Below are positions 1-8,693 of a stretch of 64,000 bases of DNA, piece by piece. The first letter of the stretch is position 1, and every line of letters begins with the position of its first letter. The stretch is from assembly GCF_900103255.1 (NCBI RefSeq), contig NZ_FMWS01000014.1, forward strand, positions 62,001 to 126,000, given 5' to 3'. The notes below the pieces were generated by a model. That model made no database searches and had not been told where the DNA came from. It was given only the letters and a program-made list of their open reading frames with translations. Source of the stretch: Gilliamella bombi (GTDB lineage: Bacteria; Pseudomonadota; Gammaproteobacteria; Enterobacterales; Orbaceae). Made by a program: the position numbers and the translations under genes.

Positions 1-1281
1 TAATACCGATAGACGAAGACTAACTGCTTGTTTATGAGCGGTTAGTTGTTCAGCCTCTGCCATAAGCTCAACGGCATTACCTATTGCTTTTAATCCTTCT
101 GGTGATAATTTTTGCACCGTCATACGTTTTTGAAAATCTGCAAGCCCAAGGCTAGAATATGTGGCTGTATAACCATAAGTTGGTAATACATGATTGGTTC
201 CTGAAGCATAATCGCCTGCTGACTCTGGTGACCAATCGCCTAAAAATATAGAGCCAGCACTAGTAATTTGTTCAACTAATTCATCCGCATTCGCAGTTTG
301 AATAATTAAGTGTTCGGGACCATAGCGATTGCTAATAGCAACACATTCATCCAAATCTTTAGTTACAATAAGGCGACTTTCTTGTAATGCTTTTTTAGCG
401 ATATTTTGGCGCGATAGTTGCGTAAGTTGCTTATCGACTTCAATCGATACTGCTTGTGCTATTTTTTCATCAGGTGTTAACAAAATAACTTGTGAATCAG
501 GACCATGTTCAGCTTGCGACAAAAGATCGGCAGCAATAAAAGCAGGATTTGCTGAACTATCTGCAATCACTAATACTTCAGACGGACCAGCTGGCATATC
601 AATGGCTGCGCCATCAAGTCGCTGACTGACTTGTCGTTTGGCTTCGGTAACGTAGGCATTTCCTGGACCAAAAATCTTATCGACTTTAGGAACCGACTTG
701 GTGCCAAGCGCCATTGCGCCAATGGCTTGTGCACCGCCTAATTGATAAACCTCGCTAACACCACATAATTGTGCCGCATATAAAATTTCGTCAGCAATGG
801 GCGGTGGTGAACATAAAATAACTTGACGACAACCAGCAATTTTAGCAGGTGTTGCAAGCATTAACACAGTAGATAATAAAGGGGCAGAACCACCCGGAAT
901 ATAAAGCCCAACTGAATCAATAGGGCGCGTTACTAACTGACATTTTACGCCCGGCATTGTTTCGACCATAATGGATTGATAGGCTTGTGCTTGGTGGAAT
1001 TTTTCAATGTTGGTAACCCCTAATTGCATGGCTTGTTTTAATTCAGGATTAACACGATTTGCGGCGGCTTTTATGTCTTCTTTTGTAAGCTTTATTTGCT
1101 CAATTTGGACTTTATCAAATTTGCGACTTAAAACCTTTAAAGCCTCATCGCCGTGCTGTTTTACTTGTGCCAAAATATCGGCTACTGCCTTGCTAATCGA
1201 ATCCGAAGCATTAATTGCTGGGCGAGTAAGTAGTTTCCTGCGTTGATCGTCATCACATTGTTGCCAATAAGAGAGTTTCAT
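1..1281 (-). CDS. hisD: Histidinol dehydrogenase HisD (3' end cut by window edge)
   Basis: HisD oxidises L-histidinol to L-histidine with two NAD+, the last steps of histidine synthesis, in the cytosol. The ATG at 1281 opens a frame that stays open to base 1, giving 427 codons. The enteric enzyme has about 434, so only the last few codons are missing. The translated middle contains the conserved stretch [20 protein letters not shown] (encoded near 165-225), typical of HisD. It starts 4 bases after the stop of hisG, so the two are co-transcribed in the usual hisG-hisD order. Expression should follow the hisL attenuator upstream of hisG. Identification is secure. Confidence 0.97.
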   Translation of the reverse strand, partial: MKLSYWQQCDDDQRRKLLTRPAINASDSISKAVADILAQVKQHGDEALKVLSRKFDKVQIEQIKLTKEDIKAAANRVNPELKQAMQLGVTNIEKFHQAQAYQSIMVETMPGVKCQLVTRPIDSVGLYIPGGSAPLLSTVLMLATPAKIAGCRQVILCSPPPIADEILYAAQLCGVSEVYQLGGAQAIGAMALGTKSVPKVDKIFGPGNAYVTEAKRQVSQRLDGAAIDMPAGPSEVLVIADSSANPAFIAADLLSQAEHGPDSQVILLTPDEKIAQAVSIEVDKQLTQLSRQNIAKKALQESRLIVTKDLDECVAISNRYGPEHLIIQTANADELVEQITSAGSIFLGDWSPESAGDYASGTNHVLPTYGYTATYSSLGLADFQKRMTVQKLSPEGLKAIGNAVELMAEAEQLTAHKQAVSLRLSVL

Positions 1282-1285
1282 ATTA

Positions 1286-2185
1286 TTACTCCATCATTTT
1301 TTCAATTGGTAATACAAGAATTGAACTTGCGCCTAATGTTTTTAATTTTTCCATGGTTTCCCAAAAAAGAGATTCACTACTCACCATATGTAGCGCAACT
1401 CGATTTTGCTCGCCTGTTAACGGTAAAATGGTTGGATTTTCGGCACCCGGCAATAGCGCAACAATATCATCTAACACCTCAGTAGGGGCGTGGAGCATAA
1501 TATATTTGGATTCACGAGCTTGAATAACGCCTTGAATGCGTGTCATGATTTTATCGATTAACGCCTGTTTTATTGGTGACATTTCGCCTTGACGTTGAAT
1601 TAAGCAGGCTTTTGATTTATAGATAACTTCGATCTCTTTTAGTCCATTGGCCTCAAGCGTTGCACCACTCGAAACCAAATCACAAATTACATCGGCAAGC
1701 CCAGCACGGGGGGCAACCTCGACCGAACCATTAAGCAAACATGTTTTAAAAGTAACATTATATTGAGCAAGATAACGGCGGAGCAGGTGAGGGTAAGTGG
1801 TGGCAATACGCAAATCATTTAAACATTCTGGTCCTGTATACTCAAAATCACGAGGTGCTGCGATCGACAACCGACAGCCACCAAAATCTAAACTGCGCAA
1901 TTTTTTAAATTGTGGATCTTCGCCTTCGGCCTGCCTATCTAATACTTCCTCTTCTAAAACATTTTCGCCGACAATCCCAATATCGACAACGCCATCAATA
2001 ACCAATCCGGGGATATCATCGTCACGAACACGCAAGATATCAATGGGCATATTTTCAGCAAAAGCAATCAAACGCTGTTCTTGAAGATTAATTTTAATAC
2101 CACATTGGGCAAGTAACTTTTTTGATTCGTCACTTAATCGACCTGACTTTTGCATAGCAATGCGTAAACGCGAATTATCCAACAT
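1286..2185 (-). CDS. hisG: ATP phosphoribosyltransferase HisG
   Basis: HisG joins ATP and PRPP, the committed and feedback-inhibited first step of histidine synthesis. The start was set at the ATG at 2185 because a GGAG motif sits 7 bases upstream and the product is then 299 residues, the enteric length; an in-frame TTG at 2197 overlaps that motif and is less likely. The protein carries the long-form HisG signature with the N-terminal [11 protein letters not shown], the [16 protein letters not shown] block, the PRPP-binding region around [16 protein letters not shown], and a C-terminal regulatory domain ending VLPIEKMME. First structural gene of the his operon here, followed directly by hisD. 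Confidence 0.97.
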   Translation of the reverse strand: MLDNSRLRIAMQKSGRLSDESKKLLAQCGIKINLQEQRLIAFAENMPIDILRVRDDDIPGLVIDGVVDIGIVGENVLEEEVLDRQAEGEDPQFKKLRSLDFGGCRLSIAAPRDFEYTGPECLNDLRIATTYPHLLRRYLAQYNVTFKTCLLNGSVEVAPRAGLADVICDLVSSGATLEANGLKEIEVIYKSKACLIQRQGEMSPIKQALIDKIMTRIQGVIQARESKYIMLHAPTEVLDDIVALLPGAENPTILPLTGEQNRVALHMVSSESLFWETMEKLKTLGASSILVLPIEKMME

Positions 2186-2232
2186 ATCTTTCTCCAAAGT
2201 TATCTAAAAATTTATAAACTACAAACAAAAAA

Positions 2233-2258
2233 CCCTCGGAAGTTTGATCTTCCGAGGG
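2233..2258 (-). terminator. his operon attenuator terminator
   Basis: A perfect 10-bp stem (CCCTCGGAAG at 2233-2242 and its complement at 2249-2258) with a 6-base loop is followed on the minus strand by a T-rich run reaching 2221. It lies between the histidine-rich leader peptide and hisG. The segment 2283-2300 contains copies of GGAAG/CTTCC able to compete for this stem, as expected of an attenuator with alternative pairing. This is the classical his attenuation layout; the pairing scheme is inferred from sequence. Confidence 0.92.
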
Positions 2259-2325
2259 TTTCTGCTTGCTTTTGCGACATCACCGGAAGACCAAAGTCTT
2301 CCAGCACCAATTGCCCGAAGACTAT

Positions 2326-2388
2326 TCAGGAATGATGGTGATGATGTGTACTAATAGCATTAGTAATAAAAACGCAAAAACAATTCAT
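2326..2388 (-). CDS. hisL: his operon leader peptide (20 aa, five consecutive His)
   Basis: A 20-codon frame starts at ATG 2388 and ends with TGA at 2326. The last residues are five histidines in a row followed by Ser. It sits 67 bases before the attenuator hairpin. In enteric bacteria ribosome stalling on the His codons of hisL at low charged tRNA-His prevents terminator formation. The amino-acid sequence otherwise differs from E. coli HisL (it begins MNCFCVFITNAIS), as is normal for leader peptides. It is a regulatory peptide with no expected function as a protein. Confidence 0.9.
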   Translation of the reverse strand: MNCFCVFITNAISTHHHHHS

Positions 2389-2478
2389 AAAAATAAAAAA
2401 CCTTTAACTGAGTTGATAATTAAAGCTACTGAACAAAATATAACAGAATTTATTTGCTCGCAACTTTTTTTTGTTTTT

Positions 2479-2513
2479 TATGTAAAAAAATCTTTATACA
2501 AAAAATAGTCAAC
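2479..2513 (+). repeat. Dispersed intergenic repeat A, copy 1
   Basis: About 34 bases beginning TATGTAAAAAAATC and ending AATAGTCAA recur at 5307-5339 with one substitution and one A-run length difference. This copy lies between the 3' end of the AsnC-like gene and the his leader region. No coding function is apparent. Confidence 0.75.
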
Positions 2514-2542
2514 AAGTTTAGGTGTAAATTTTTAAAATAGCG

Positions 2543-2935
2543 TTATTTAATCACTTTTGACTGATGACTAACTTTATAACGGCAATAGAGCTCAAGTTTG
2601 TCTAAAAAATGTGGTAAGTTTTGGTCTGTAAATTCACTTTTTATAAAATAACACCCATCGCCTGTGATTTTATAAAATTCGATGATTTCTTTAAACGACA
2701 TGACCATGTTTTCGAACGAGGTGAATTGATTTGAATTCATATAAATCGTTATAAACTGAAGCTGATTTGTTTTTTCTTTAATAGTAAATTTTTCAATAAT
2801 ATGATTATCATACAATTCTTGAACTCGCTGTCCAACAGCCTGTCCTGACAAATATACTTTTTCGCCAATTTCTTTCCATGATTGACGACTATTTTTTTTA
2901 AGTTCATCTAAAATAGCGCGATCTTTTTTATCCAT
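2543..2935 (-). CDS. Lrp/AsnC-family transcriptional regulator
   Basis: A 130-residue protein whose N-terminus (DKKDRAILDELKKNSRQSW, then a helix-turn-helix to about residue 50) matches the Lrp/AsnC family. The C-terminal part, with the motif ITGDGCYFIKSEF near residues 91-103, resembles the effector-binding RAM domain. The family is usually 145-165 residues, so this is a short member. It is divergent from the isochorismatase-like gene at 3054, with a 118-base shared promoter region, so it may control that gene. The effector cannot be told from sequence. Confidence 0.82.
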   Translation of the reverse strand: MDKKDRAILDELKKNSRQSWKEIGEKVYLSGQAVGQRVQELYDNHIIEKFTIKEKTNQLQFITIYMNSNQFTSFENMVMSFKEIIEFYKITGDGCYFIKSEFTDQNLPHFLDKLELYCRYKVSHQSKVIK

Positions 2936-3053
2936 ACTTGTTTAGCTTTTTCATTTTGAAAGTAGGTAAGTAATAATACTTTCAATTCATTATGTAACAG
3001 ATAGCGTAATTATCGCATAATTATCAACTCAAACATAATTTAAGGACAAAACA

Positions 3054-3617
3054 ATGAAACAAGGGTTAATAATTATCGACGTACAAAATGACTATTTCCC
3101 AACGGGTAAATTTACTTTAAACAATACAGAATTAACTTTACAAAATACCTTAAAACTACAAAAACACTTTAGAGCACAACAATTACCGATCTTTTATATT
3201 CAGCATATAAAGTCTGATCCACATGCGGATTTTTTTGCTAACGGAAGTTTAGGCGCTGAAATTCATCCAAGTTTGTTACCGCTTGGTAACTTGCATGAGT
3301 ATCTTGTCAAAAAAACATTCCCTAATAGTTTTTATCAAACTGAGCTACAAAAAAAATTACAACAAGAACAGATCCATCAGATGGTTATTTGTGGAATGAT
3401 GAGCCATATGTGTGTTGACTCAACAACACGTCACGCATCCGAACTAGGTTATCAACCGATATTAATCCACGATGCTTGTACAACTTGTGATCTCGAATTT
3501 GATGGTAAAACGATTCCATCCCAAGTGGTACATAACAACTTTATGTCTGCCTTAACCAATTTTGCATCGGTTGTAAGTTGTGAAATGTTTGTTCAAACCA
3601 AACTGGCTATTTTATAA
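3054..3617 (+). CDS. Isochorismatase-family cysteine hydrolase
   Basis: The 187-residue protein has the isochorismatase-like hydrolase fold: Asp9 in IIIDVQNDYF, Lys87 in the VKKTFPNSF segment, and Cys120 in GMMSHMCVDSTTRHASELGY make the expected Asp-Lys-Cys triad. Members cleave amides or vinyl ethers (nicotinamidase, N-carbamoyl hydrolases, isochorismatase); the exact substrate is not readable here. It has no signal peptide, so it should be cytosolic. A purine-rich site (AAGGACAAAACA) precedes the ATG. It is transcribed away from the AsnC-like regulator and ends in its own terminator at about 3695. Confidence 0.88.
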   Translation: MKQGLIIIDVQNDYFPTGKFTLNNTELTLQNTLKLQKHFRAQQLPIFYIQHIKSDPHADFFANGSLGAEIHPSLLPLGNLHEYLVKKTFPNSFYQTELQKKLQQEQIHQMVICGMMSHMCVDSTTRHASELGYQPILIHDACTTCDLEFDGKTIPSQVVHNNFMSALTNFASVVSCEMFVQTKLAIL

Positions 3618-3694
3618 ATTATAGCATTGTAATTAAATGATTATGGATAATGGATGCCAAAAAAGCGATAACATAATTATAAACAATCTAAATT

Positions 3695-3719
3695 GGCTCG
3701 ATCACAAACCGAGCCTTTT
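3695..3719 (+). terminator. Rho-independent terminator after the hydrolase gene
   Basis: GGCTCG (3695-3700) pairs with CGAGCC (3710-3715), followed by TTTTA. It lies 78 bases after the stop codon of the isochorismatase-like gene. Confidence 0.75.
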
Positions 3720-3828
3720 ACTCTTCTAACCCACTCAACCCTAAGTAAAGATCAGTCAGAAAAAGTATTTATTTTATTGAGGTTTTTATTCAACTGTTTT
3801 GTCAAAAAAACAACTAATATCTCCCACT

Positions 3829-4230
3829 CTAATACGCCAAATATTTAGCTAATACACTAAAGCGACCACTTCCTAGCAATGCTAAACTGAGTGCTGTTAG
3901 CGCCATAAAGGCAGGATATTCCCAACCGCCACCTGCGTTACTAAATGACCAACCATTCACTGAGTGAATAAATGTAATAACAATCATTTGAATCACTGCC
4001 AATAAACTAACAATGCGGGTTAAAATACCTAAAAGCAATAACAAACCGCCGCCAATTTCAAACATAATGGCTAAATAACCAATGAACCAAGGAAAGCCAA
4101 GTGATTGAAAATATTGCGCATTACCTGAGGGAGTAAAGACGAGTAGTTTAGTAAAACCATGCGCCAAGAACATGACACCCAAGGCAATTCGTAACATGAG
4201 TGAAGCTAGATCTGTTTGATATTGTTTCAT
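3829..4230 (-). CDS. DoxX-family membrane protein
   Basis: A 133-residue hydrophobic protein with about four membrane segments. The N-terminal block (LMLRIALGVMFLAHGFTKL) and the G-F-P-W-F-I-G motif with the following GGGLLLLLGILTR helix are typical of DoxX/YphA-type inner-membrane proteins. Family members are linked to redox or quinone-related stress, but this one's role is unknown. An AGGAAAAATAAA ribosome site precedes the ATG. It is divergent from a LysR regulator starting at 4374, a common arrangement in which the LysR protein controls the DoxX gene; that link is inference. Confidence 0.85.
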   Translation of the reverse strand: MKQYQTDLASLMLRIALGVMFLAHGFTKLLVFTPSGNAQYFQSLGFPWFIGYLAIMFEIGGGLLLLLGILTRIVSLLAVIQMIVITFIHSVNGWSFSNAGGGWEYPAFMALTALSLALLGSGRFSVLAKYLAY

Positions 4231-4373
4231 TTTATTTTTCCTGTAAGTTAATTATTGTGATTGGTTAGCACCATTTGTTTATGATAATGGTTATTATTTT
4301 GTAGATAAATAAGCTATTATGTGACTTATTGTCAAAATAAGTGGGACAATTGTTTGGTGTTGGTGAAAGGCAG

Positions 4374-5273
4374 ATGGATAGATCTAATAAATTACTAGAA
4401 ATGATGGTTTTTGTGGCGGTAGTTGATTGTAATAGTTTTGTTGATGCGTCAGTTAAGTTAAATATGTCTAAGCAGGCAGTGTCACGTTATATTCAAGCAT
4501 TAGAAAATCGCTTGCAAGTTCGGTTGTTACAACGTACAACTCGCAAAATGGTCATTACCCATGAGGGGCAAATTTTTTATTTGCAAGCTAAAGCCATTAT
4601 TAATGCTACTACAGAAGCAGAAAATAGCCTCACTTTAGATCATGCAAGTCCACAAGGTATTCTTCGGGTTAATGTGCCTGTTAGTTTTGGTATTTTGCAT
4701 TTGGCGCCTTTATGGCAAAAATTTATCAATAAATACCCTAAAATTGAGCTAGATATTACATTGTCAGATCGTGTGGTTGATCTGCTTGAGGAGGGCTACG
4801 ATCTTGCTGTTCGAATTGGTCGGCTAGAAAGTTCGTCGCTGATTAGCCGTAAGTTGGCAACTACGCAAATCATAGCCGCCGCGTCGCCTGATTATATTGC
4901 TAAATATGGCATGCCGAATGATCCTGATGATTTGTTGAATCATAAAATTGTGATGTATAGTCAGTGGGCTAAAAAAGAGCAATGGCATTTTTATAAAGAC
5001 AATGCCCATTACTCGGTGAATTTAAAAGCGAATATCTATTGTAATAATGGCGATACTTGCCGCCAAATTATGTTACAAGGAGGTGGTATTTCGTTGCAAC
5101 CTGATTTTATTATTGGTAAAGATATTAAAATAGGCCGTTTAGTTCGTGTTTTGTTGAATTATAAAGTCGAGGATTTGAATATTTATGCCGTTTATCCAAG
5201 TCGTAAATTATTACCGCTCCGAACTCGATGTTTAATCGATTTTTTAGTTAGCGAACTAAAAAATTATCAATGA
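4374..5273 (+). CDS. LysR-family transcriptional regulator
   Basis: The product (299 residues from the ATG at 4374) has the LysR helix-turn-helix at residues about 15-60 (VDASVKLNMSKQAVSRYIQALE) and a substrate-binding domain from about residue 90. The ATG at 4374 is chosen because AAAGG lies 6 bases upstream; a GTG at 4341 is in frame but lacks such a site. The HTH with a Lys-Gln-Ala-Val-Ser-Arg core and the N-terminal motif resemble the AaeR/DmlR-like LysR group. It is divergent from doxX and probably regulates it. The effector is unknown. Confidence 0.9.
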   Translation: MDRSNKLLEMMVFVAVVDCNSFVDASVKLNMSKQAVSRYIQALENRLQVRLLQRTTRKMVITHEGQIFYLQAKAIINATTEAENSLTLDHASPQGILRVNVPVSFGILHLAPLWQKFINKYPKIELDITLSDRVVDLLEEGYDLAVRIGRLESSSLISRKLATTQIIAAASPDYIAKYGMPNDPDDLLNHKIVMYSQWAKKEQWHFYKDNAHYSVNLKANIYCNNGDTCRQIMLQGGGISLQPDFIIGKDIKIGRLVRVLLNYKVEDLNIYAVYPSRKLLPLRTRCLIDFLVSELKNYQ

Positions 5274-6027
5274 TCAGTTAGTTAAAACATAACAGTTATT
5301 ATTTGATATGTAAAAAATCTTTAGACAAAAAATAGTCAAATGTATTACTGATTTTACAATAACACAGAAATGATTTACATTATGCTAGTTATTAATTGAT
5401 TATTCAGAAACAATCTTTACTATATATTGTTTTCAAGATTTATTGTCATTATATGAATATCAATAATAAGGCTTTGTGGCAGCAATTCTATATAAATAAA
5501 GTAAATCAAATTATTATCTATAATAGGTATGTTTTTTTATAATGAATAACACGTTATAAAAAAACATCATTTAAGAAATTTTAGTGCAATATTAATTTTT
5601 ACTATAATTTAACACTCATGTTTTATATTTTCTTATTGATTGTTTTTTAAAGAAATAAAACTCTATTATTAACAAGCTTAGAGCAAAGTTTTAATGTTTT
5701 TTTGAGTTTTTAAGACAGTTAGTAGATCTTGATTTACACAAGATCGAAAAGAATAAGTATAATAATACCTAAGTTACTATATTTTACATTTGAATATAAC
5801 AAAGGTTTTCATTAAAGAATGTCTTTAATTAAACATAATGAGTGCGAAATCGCATTTAATAATATCAAGTTTCAACAACGAAGAATATCGTTTTACATGT
5901 AATAAATATATTCGATTTTGTTACCCACTTATTTTAGCTAGGTCTATAAATATAATATCTAATCTGAAGTTACCGACCATTTACCGAATTTGTATTTTTA
6001 GTAATATTATTTTAGGAGTTTTAAAAA
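5274..6027. other. 754-base AT-rich spacer
   Basis: This spacer between the LysR gene and the AEC permease is very AT-rich. It contains the second copy of repeat A (5307-5339) near its left end. A short frame at 5838-6065 overlaps the permease start and looks fortuitous. I see no RNA gene, no strong terminator and no clear promoter with canonical spacing. Confidence 0.6.
5307..5339 (+). repeat. Dispersed intergenic repeat A, copy 2
   Basis: It matches 2479-2513 over 33-34 bases with one T/G substitution and one fewer A. It begins 34 bases after the LysR stop codon. Confidence 0.75.
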
Positions 6028-7011
6028 ATGAATCTGATCTGGTCAGCAGTTGGGCAAGTTGTTAGTTCTTGTCTTCCGGTTTTTTTGTTAATTTTTCTTG
6101 GTTGGTTATGTGTGCAGCAAGGGATCTTTTCGAAGGATTCTAAAAAATTATTATCAGGACTGGTATCAAACTTTGTCTTTCCTGCTTTACTTTTTGTGCA
6201 TACGTCTCATGCTAAGCCATCGCAAATATTCAATGGCATTTGGATGATTGCATTTTTCTGTACTATGTCATTTTTATGGATAATTTGTTTTTTAACCAAT
6301 AAATACATTTTGCATAAAGAGTTAAAGTCAACAGCTATGAATGCAATGCTATGCTGTTTTCCAAACATGGGCGGGATGGGTGTTCCTTTCTTGACGTTAA
6401 TGTTAGGAGCCGCATCAACTATTTCCGTTGCGATTGCTAATTTTGTTGTTGCATTATCATTGATTCCAATGACAATATTTTTATTAGAACTTTGTGATAC
6501 TAAATTGTCTGGTGGTAAAGTCACCGGTGGTATGATTTTTAGTGCAGTAAAAAATTCACTTATGAAGCCAATGTTTTTAGCCGTTATTTTAGGGTTAATT
6601 GTGAGCGTTACCGATGGAACTAAATGGCTACCACATTTTGTGTTTAACACTTTTGATATTATGTCAAATGCCTGTAACTTCATTTCACTTATTGCGGTCG
6701 GTGTTGGTATTCATGGTGTTAAATTGAAATTATCTAAACCATTAATGATTAATGTTGTGTTGAAAAGTTTTATTACACCAATTGTTGCACTTATTTCCGT
6801 ATATCTATTTGGCATAACAGGTATGGAAGCAGAAGAATTAGTTTTCTTATTGGCAATGCCAACGGCATCAACAGCGGTTATTTTGGCTTACAATTGGGAT
6901 GTTGAGCAAGAACAAGCATCAAGCATTTTCTTTGCATCAACAGTTTTATCTATCTTCATTTTACCAACCTTATTGCTTATTATGGACTTCACCATTCCAG
7001 GTGTTGCTTAA
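6028..7011 (+). CDS. AEC-family (auxin efflux carrier) permease
   Basis: A 327-residue integral membrane protein of the AEC family. It has about ten hydrophobic segments, an early FLLIFLGWLCVQQGIFSK motif and the PNMGGMGVPFL motif near residue 112, both typical of bacterial AEC malate/organic-acid permeases such as MdcF or YfdV. A TAGGAG ribosome site sits 9 bases before the ATG. It stands alone, followed by a terminator at 7031. The likely substrate is a small carboxylate, but that is family inference. Confidence 0.87.
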   Translation: MNLIWSAVGQVVSSCLPVFLLIFLGWLCVQQGIFSKDSKKLLSGLVSNFVFPALLFVHTSHAKPSQIFNGIWMIAFFCTMSFLWIICFLTNKYILHKELKSTAMNAMLCCFPNMGGMGVPFLTLMLGAASTISVAIANFVVALSLIPMTIFLLELCDTKLSGGKVTGGMIFSAVKNSLMKPMFLAVILGLIVSVTDGTKWLPHFVFNTFDIMSNACNFISLIAVGVGIHGVKLKLSKPLMINVVLKSFITPIVALISVYLFGITGMEAEELVFLLAMPTASTAVILAYNWDVEQEQASSIFFASTVLSIFILPTLLLIMDFTIPGVA

Positions 7012-7030
7012 TTAAAAGCTAAATATAAAT

Positions 7031-7060
7031 GCTCTCATTTAATTTTAGATGAGAGCTTTT
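7031..7060 (+). terminator. Terminator after the AEC permease
   Basis: GCTCTCAT (7031-7038) pairs perfectly with ATGAGAGC (7049-7056) and is followed by TTTT. It lies 20 bases after the permease stop codon. Confidence 0.88.
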
Positions 7061-7292
7061 ATTATCAATTACACGTTTCTTTGGCAAGCCATGCTGGAAT
7101 TACTCGGGTTGTTTACAGTAATAATAACCACCGTATTTCAAAAATCAACTAAACTTGCTGCTTACAAATGAATGGAAAAGTAAAAAGAGTAATACCAACT
7201 TTGGATTAAAATACGGCATAATCAACAAGTATATAGTGATTCAAAAGGTGAAGACTAAGTCTTAATTGATTAATTATTATAATTTTGTTAAC

Positions 7293-7333
7293 CCCCATAA
7301 GGTGATTTTAGAAAAAACGCCTTATGGGGTTTT
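7293..7333 (+). terminator. Orphan terminator-like hairpin
   Basis: CCCCATAAGG (7293-7302) pairs over 10 bp with CCTTATGGGG (7320-7329) around a 17-base loop and is followed by TTTT. No intact gene ends just before it, so it may serve a lost gene or a small RNA. Confidence 0.55.
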
Positions 7334-7350
7334 GGAGTGGTTACTTAACC

Positions 7351-7386
7351 ATGAAGTGTAAATAACCCAGTTTTTTTCTACATATT
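7351..7386 (+). repeat. Repeat C, copy 1 (downstream of the barrel gene)
   Basis: The segment beginning ATGAAGTGTAAATAAC and ending in TTTTTTTCTACATAT recurs almost identically at 8634-8668 in the same orientation. The two copies bracket the outer-membrane protein gene. Confidence 0.7.
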
Positions 7387-7459
7387 AACAGTAGCAAGAA
7401 ATGTAGCGATAATATTGGTAACTAAACTAAAAAGAGCCATTGTTTTTTTAGTTTATTAA

Positions 7460-8182
7460 TTAGAAGCTATAGCGAACACCAGCTAATAAATCAATTGAAC
7501 TTAGCTCAGCACTAGCATTAGTTCGATAGTATTCATTATGTTTTTTGATGTTTACTTTCCCTGCATCCACATAACGAGCAGTGAAATCAACAACCATATT
7601 ATTATTCAACTTATAAGCTACGCCAGCAGCAACATTCCATGCAAACTTTGTTTTTGTTTTTGATAATGAACGTTCATAATCAACGCCATCAACAGAAACG
7701 TTATATTTTTCCTTATGGCTATTTCCTAGTTTAGTGAAGGCAACACCAAATCCCGCACCAATAAATGGAGTAATTGGTGAGTCAATATCAATATCATAAT
7801 AACCATTTAACATTAATGTATTCATGCGGGCTTTGACTTTTTGAGTAGTACGAAGACGATATTCTTCATAATCAGTGTATCTATTTTCTTTTTTATCTGT
7901 ATTGCCACGTAAGGTAAGAGATAATTCTACACGTGCAGGAATATCATAATTAGAAAAGTTGTAACCTAAATTTAAAGCGCCTGCTAATTTAGTTTTATGC
8001 ATTGAGTCAAAAATACCATCGTTGATAACAGTGCCGCGACTATGATGTAAGGTATCCTTAATATTTTTCACTTTTATTATAGAAGCTCCTAATTGACCTC
8101 CTAGGTAAAGTTCATTTGTTTCAGCATAAGCAAAATTTGAAAAACAAGCAAAAGTTGTTAATGCAATTAATGTCTTCTTCAT
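7460..8182 (-). CDS. Small outer-membrane beta-barrel protein (opacity/OmpA-barrel type)
   Basis: A 240-residue protein with a clear signal peptide (residues 1-20, cleaved after AYA) and a C-terminal Phe, the BAM assembly signal. The mature part alternates amphipathic strands (LYLGGQLGASI, KLAGALNLGYNF, TPFIGAGFGVAFT, FAWNVAAGVAYKL, IDLLAGVRYSF), consistent with an eight-stranded barrel of the OmpA-like/opacity porin group. Such proteins act in adhesion or envelope integrity; a specific role is not visible. An AGGAAATAAA site precedes the ATG. The gene is monocistronic, bracketed by repeat C copies. Confidence 0.88.
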   Translation of the reverse strand: MKKTLIALTTFACFSNFAYAETNELYLGGQLGASIIKVKNIKDTLHHSRGTVINDGIFDSMHKTKLAGALNLGYNFSNYDIPARVELSLTLRGNTDKKENRYTDYEEYRLRTTQKVKARMNTLMLNGYYDIDIDSPITPFIGAGFGVAFTKLGNSHKEKYNVSVDGVDYERSLSKTKTKFAWNVAAGVAYKLNNNMVVDFTARYVDAGKVNIKKHNEYYRTNASAELSSIDLLAGVRYSF

Positions 8183-8693
8183 TTTTATTTCCTTTATTAT
8201 GGTTGTTTAAAACTTGCTGATTATAAAGCAAATAAATTAAAAATCAATTTTAGGTATTAGGGAATTATTTCAACGAAAAACAAAAGCCGTAATTGTAACT
8301 ATCCCTTAAAATAGTACAGTAAGAAAGTAGAAAATTCTCTATAGTAACAGATACTTGCCGAGTTAAATCTAAAATCGCAGCCTCAGGGAGAAATCATAAA
8401 AAAGCTGTAGTGCCCACAATGCAACGAAAAACATGGGCAAGAGAGCTACAAGCCACTAAATTAATCTCAATTGCCATTAGCTGTCACATTGTGTAATTAA
8501 GTCGTTGTGTCTGTTATTATCAATCTCACACAGTATCACCATATTTTATACTTGAATCTTGTACTAAATTTGGGGTATTCACAATAGTTACAAACTTACA
8601 AATATACAAAATTTAGGGTGGGTTTAGTTTACTATGAAGTGTAAACAACACGTTTTTTTCTACATATAAATTGATTTACAGGGGCTTTTATAA
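8183..8693. other. 511-base spacer between the barrel gene and ppx
   Basis: It contains copy 2 of repeat C (8634-8668) and otherwise no intact frame. A short run around 8411-8461 encodes CPQC followed by KHGQ in one frame, weakly reminiscent of the zinc ribbon of IS1-type InsA proteins, but stops flank it. I regard it as decayed DNA of uncertain origin. Confidence 0.45.
8634..8668 (+). repeat. Repeat C, copy 2 (upstream of the barrel gene)
   Basis: It is nearly identical to 7351-7386. An inverted repeat GTTTAC/GTAAAC overlaps its start and a T7 run follows shortly after, so it resembles a worn terminator. Confidence 0.7.

Larger units (their letters stand above)
7012..7459. other. 448-base spacer with two hairpins and a repeat copy
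   Basis: The spacer holds the AEC terminator (7031-7060), a strong unexplained hairpin at 7293-7333, and copy 1 of repeat C (7351-7386). Short translated stretches around 7080-7160 have no intact frame. It may contain remnants of lost genes, but none could be identified. Confidence 0.5.

Noticed and set aside
5838-6065. 75-codon frame before the AEC permease
   Set aside because: It overlaps the permease start, has no ribosome site, no domain and biased composition expected of AT-rich random DNA.
8411-8463. CPQC...KHGQ stretch resembling an IS1 InsA zinc ribbon
   Set aside because: It is about 17 codons between stops with no supporting match on either side. Too short to call an insertion sequence.
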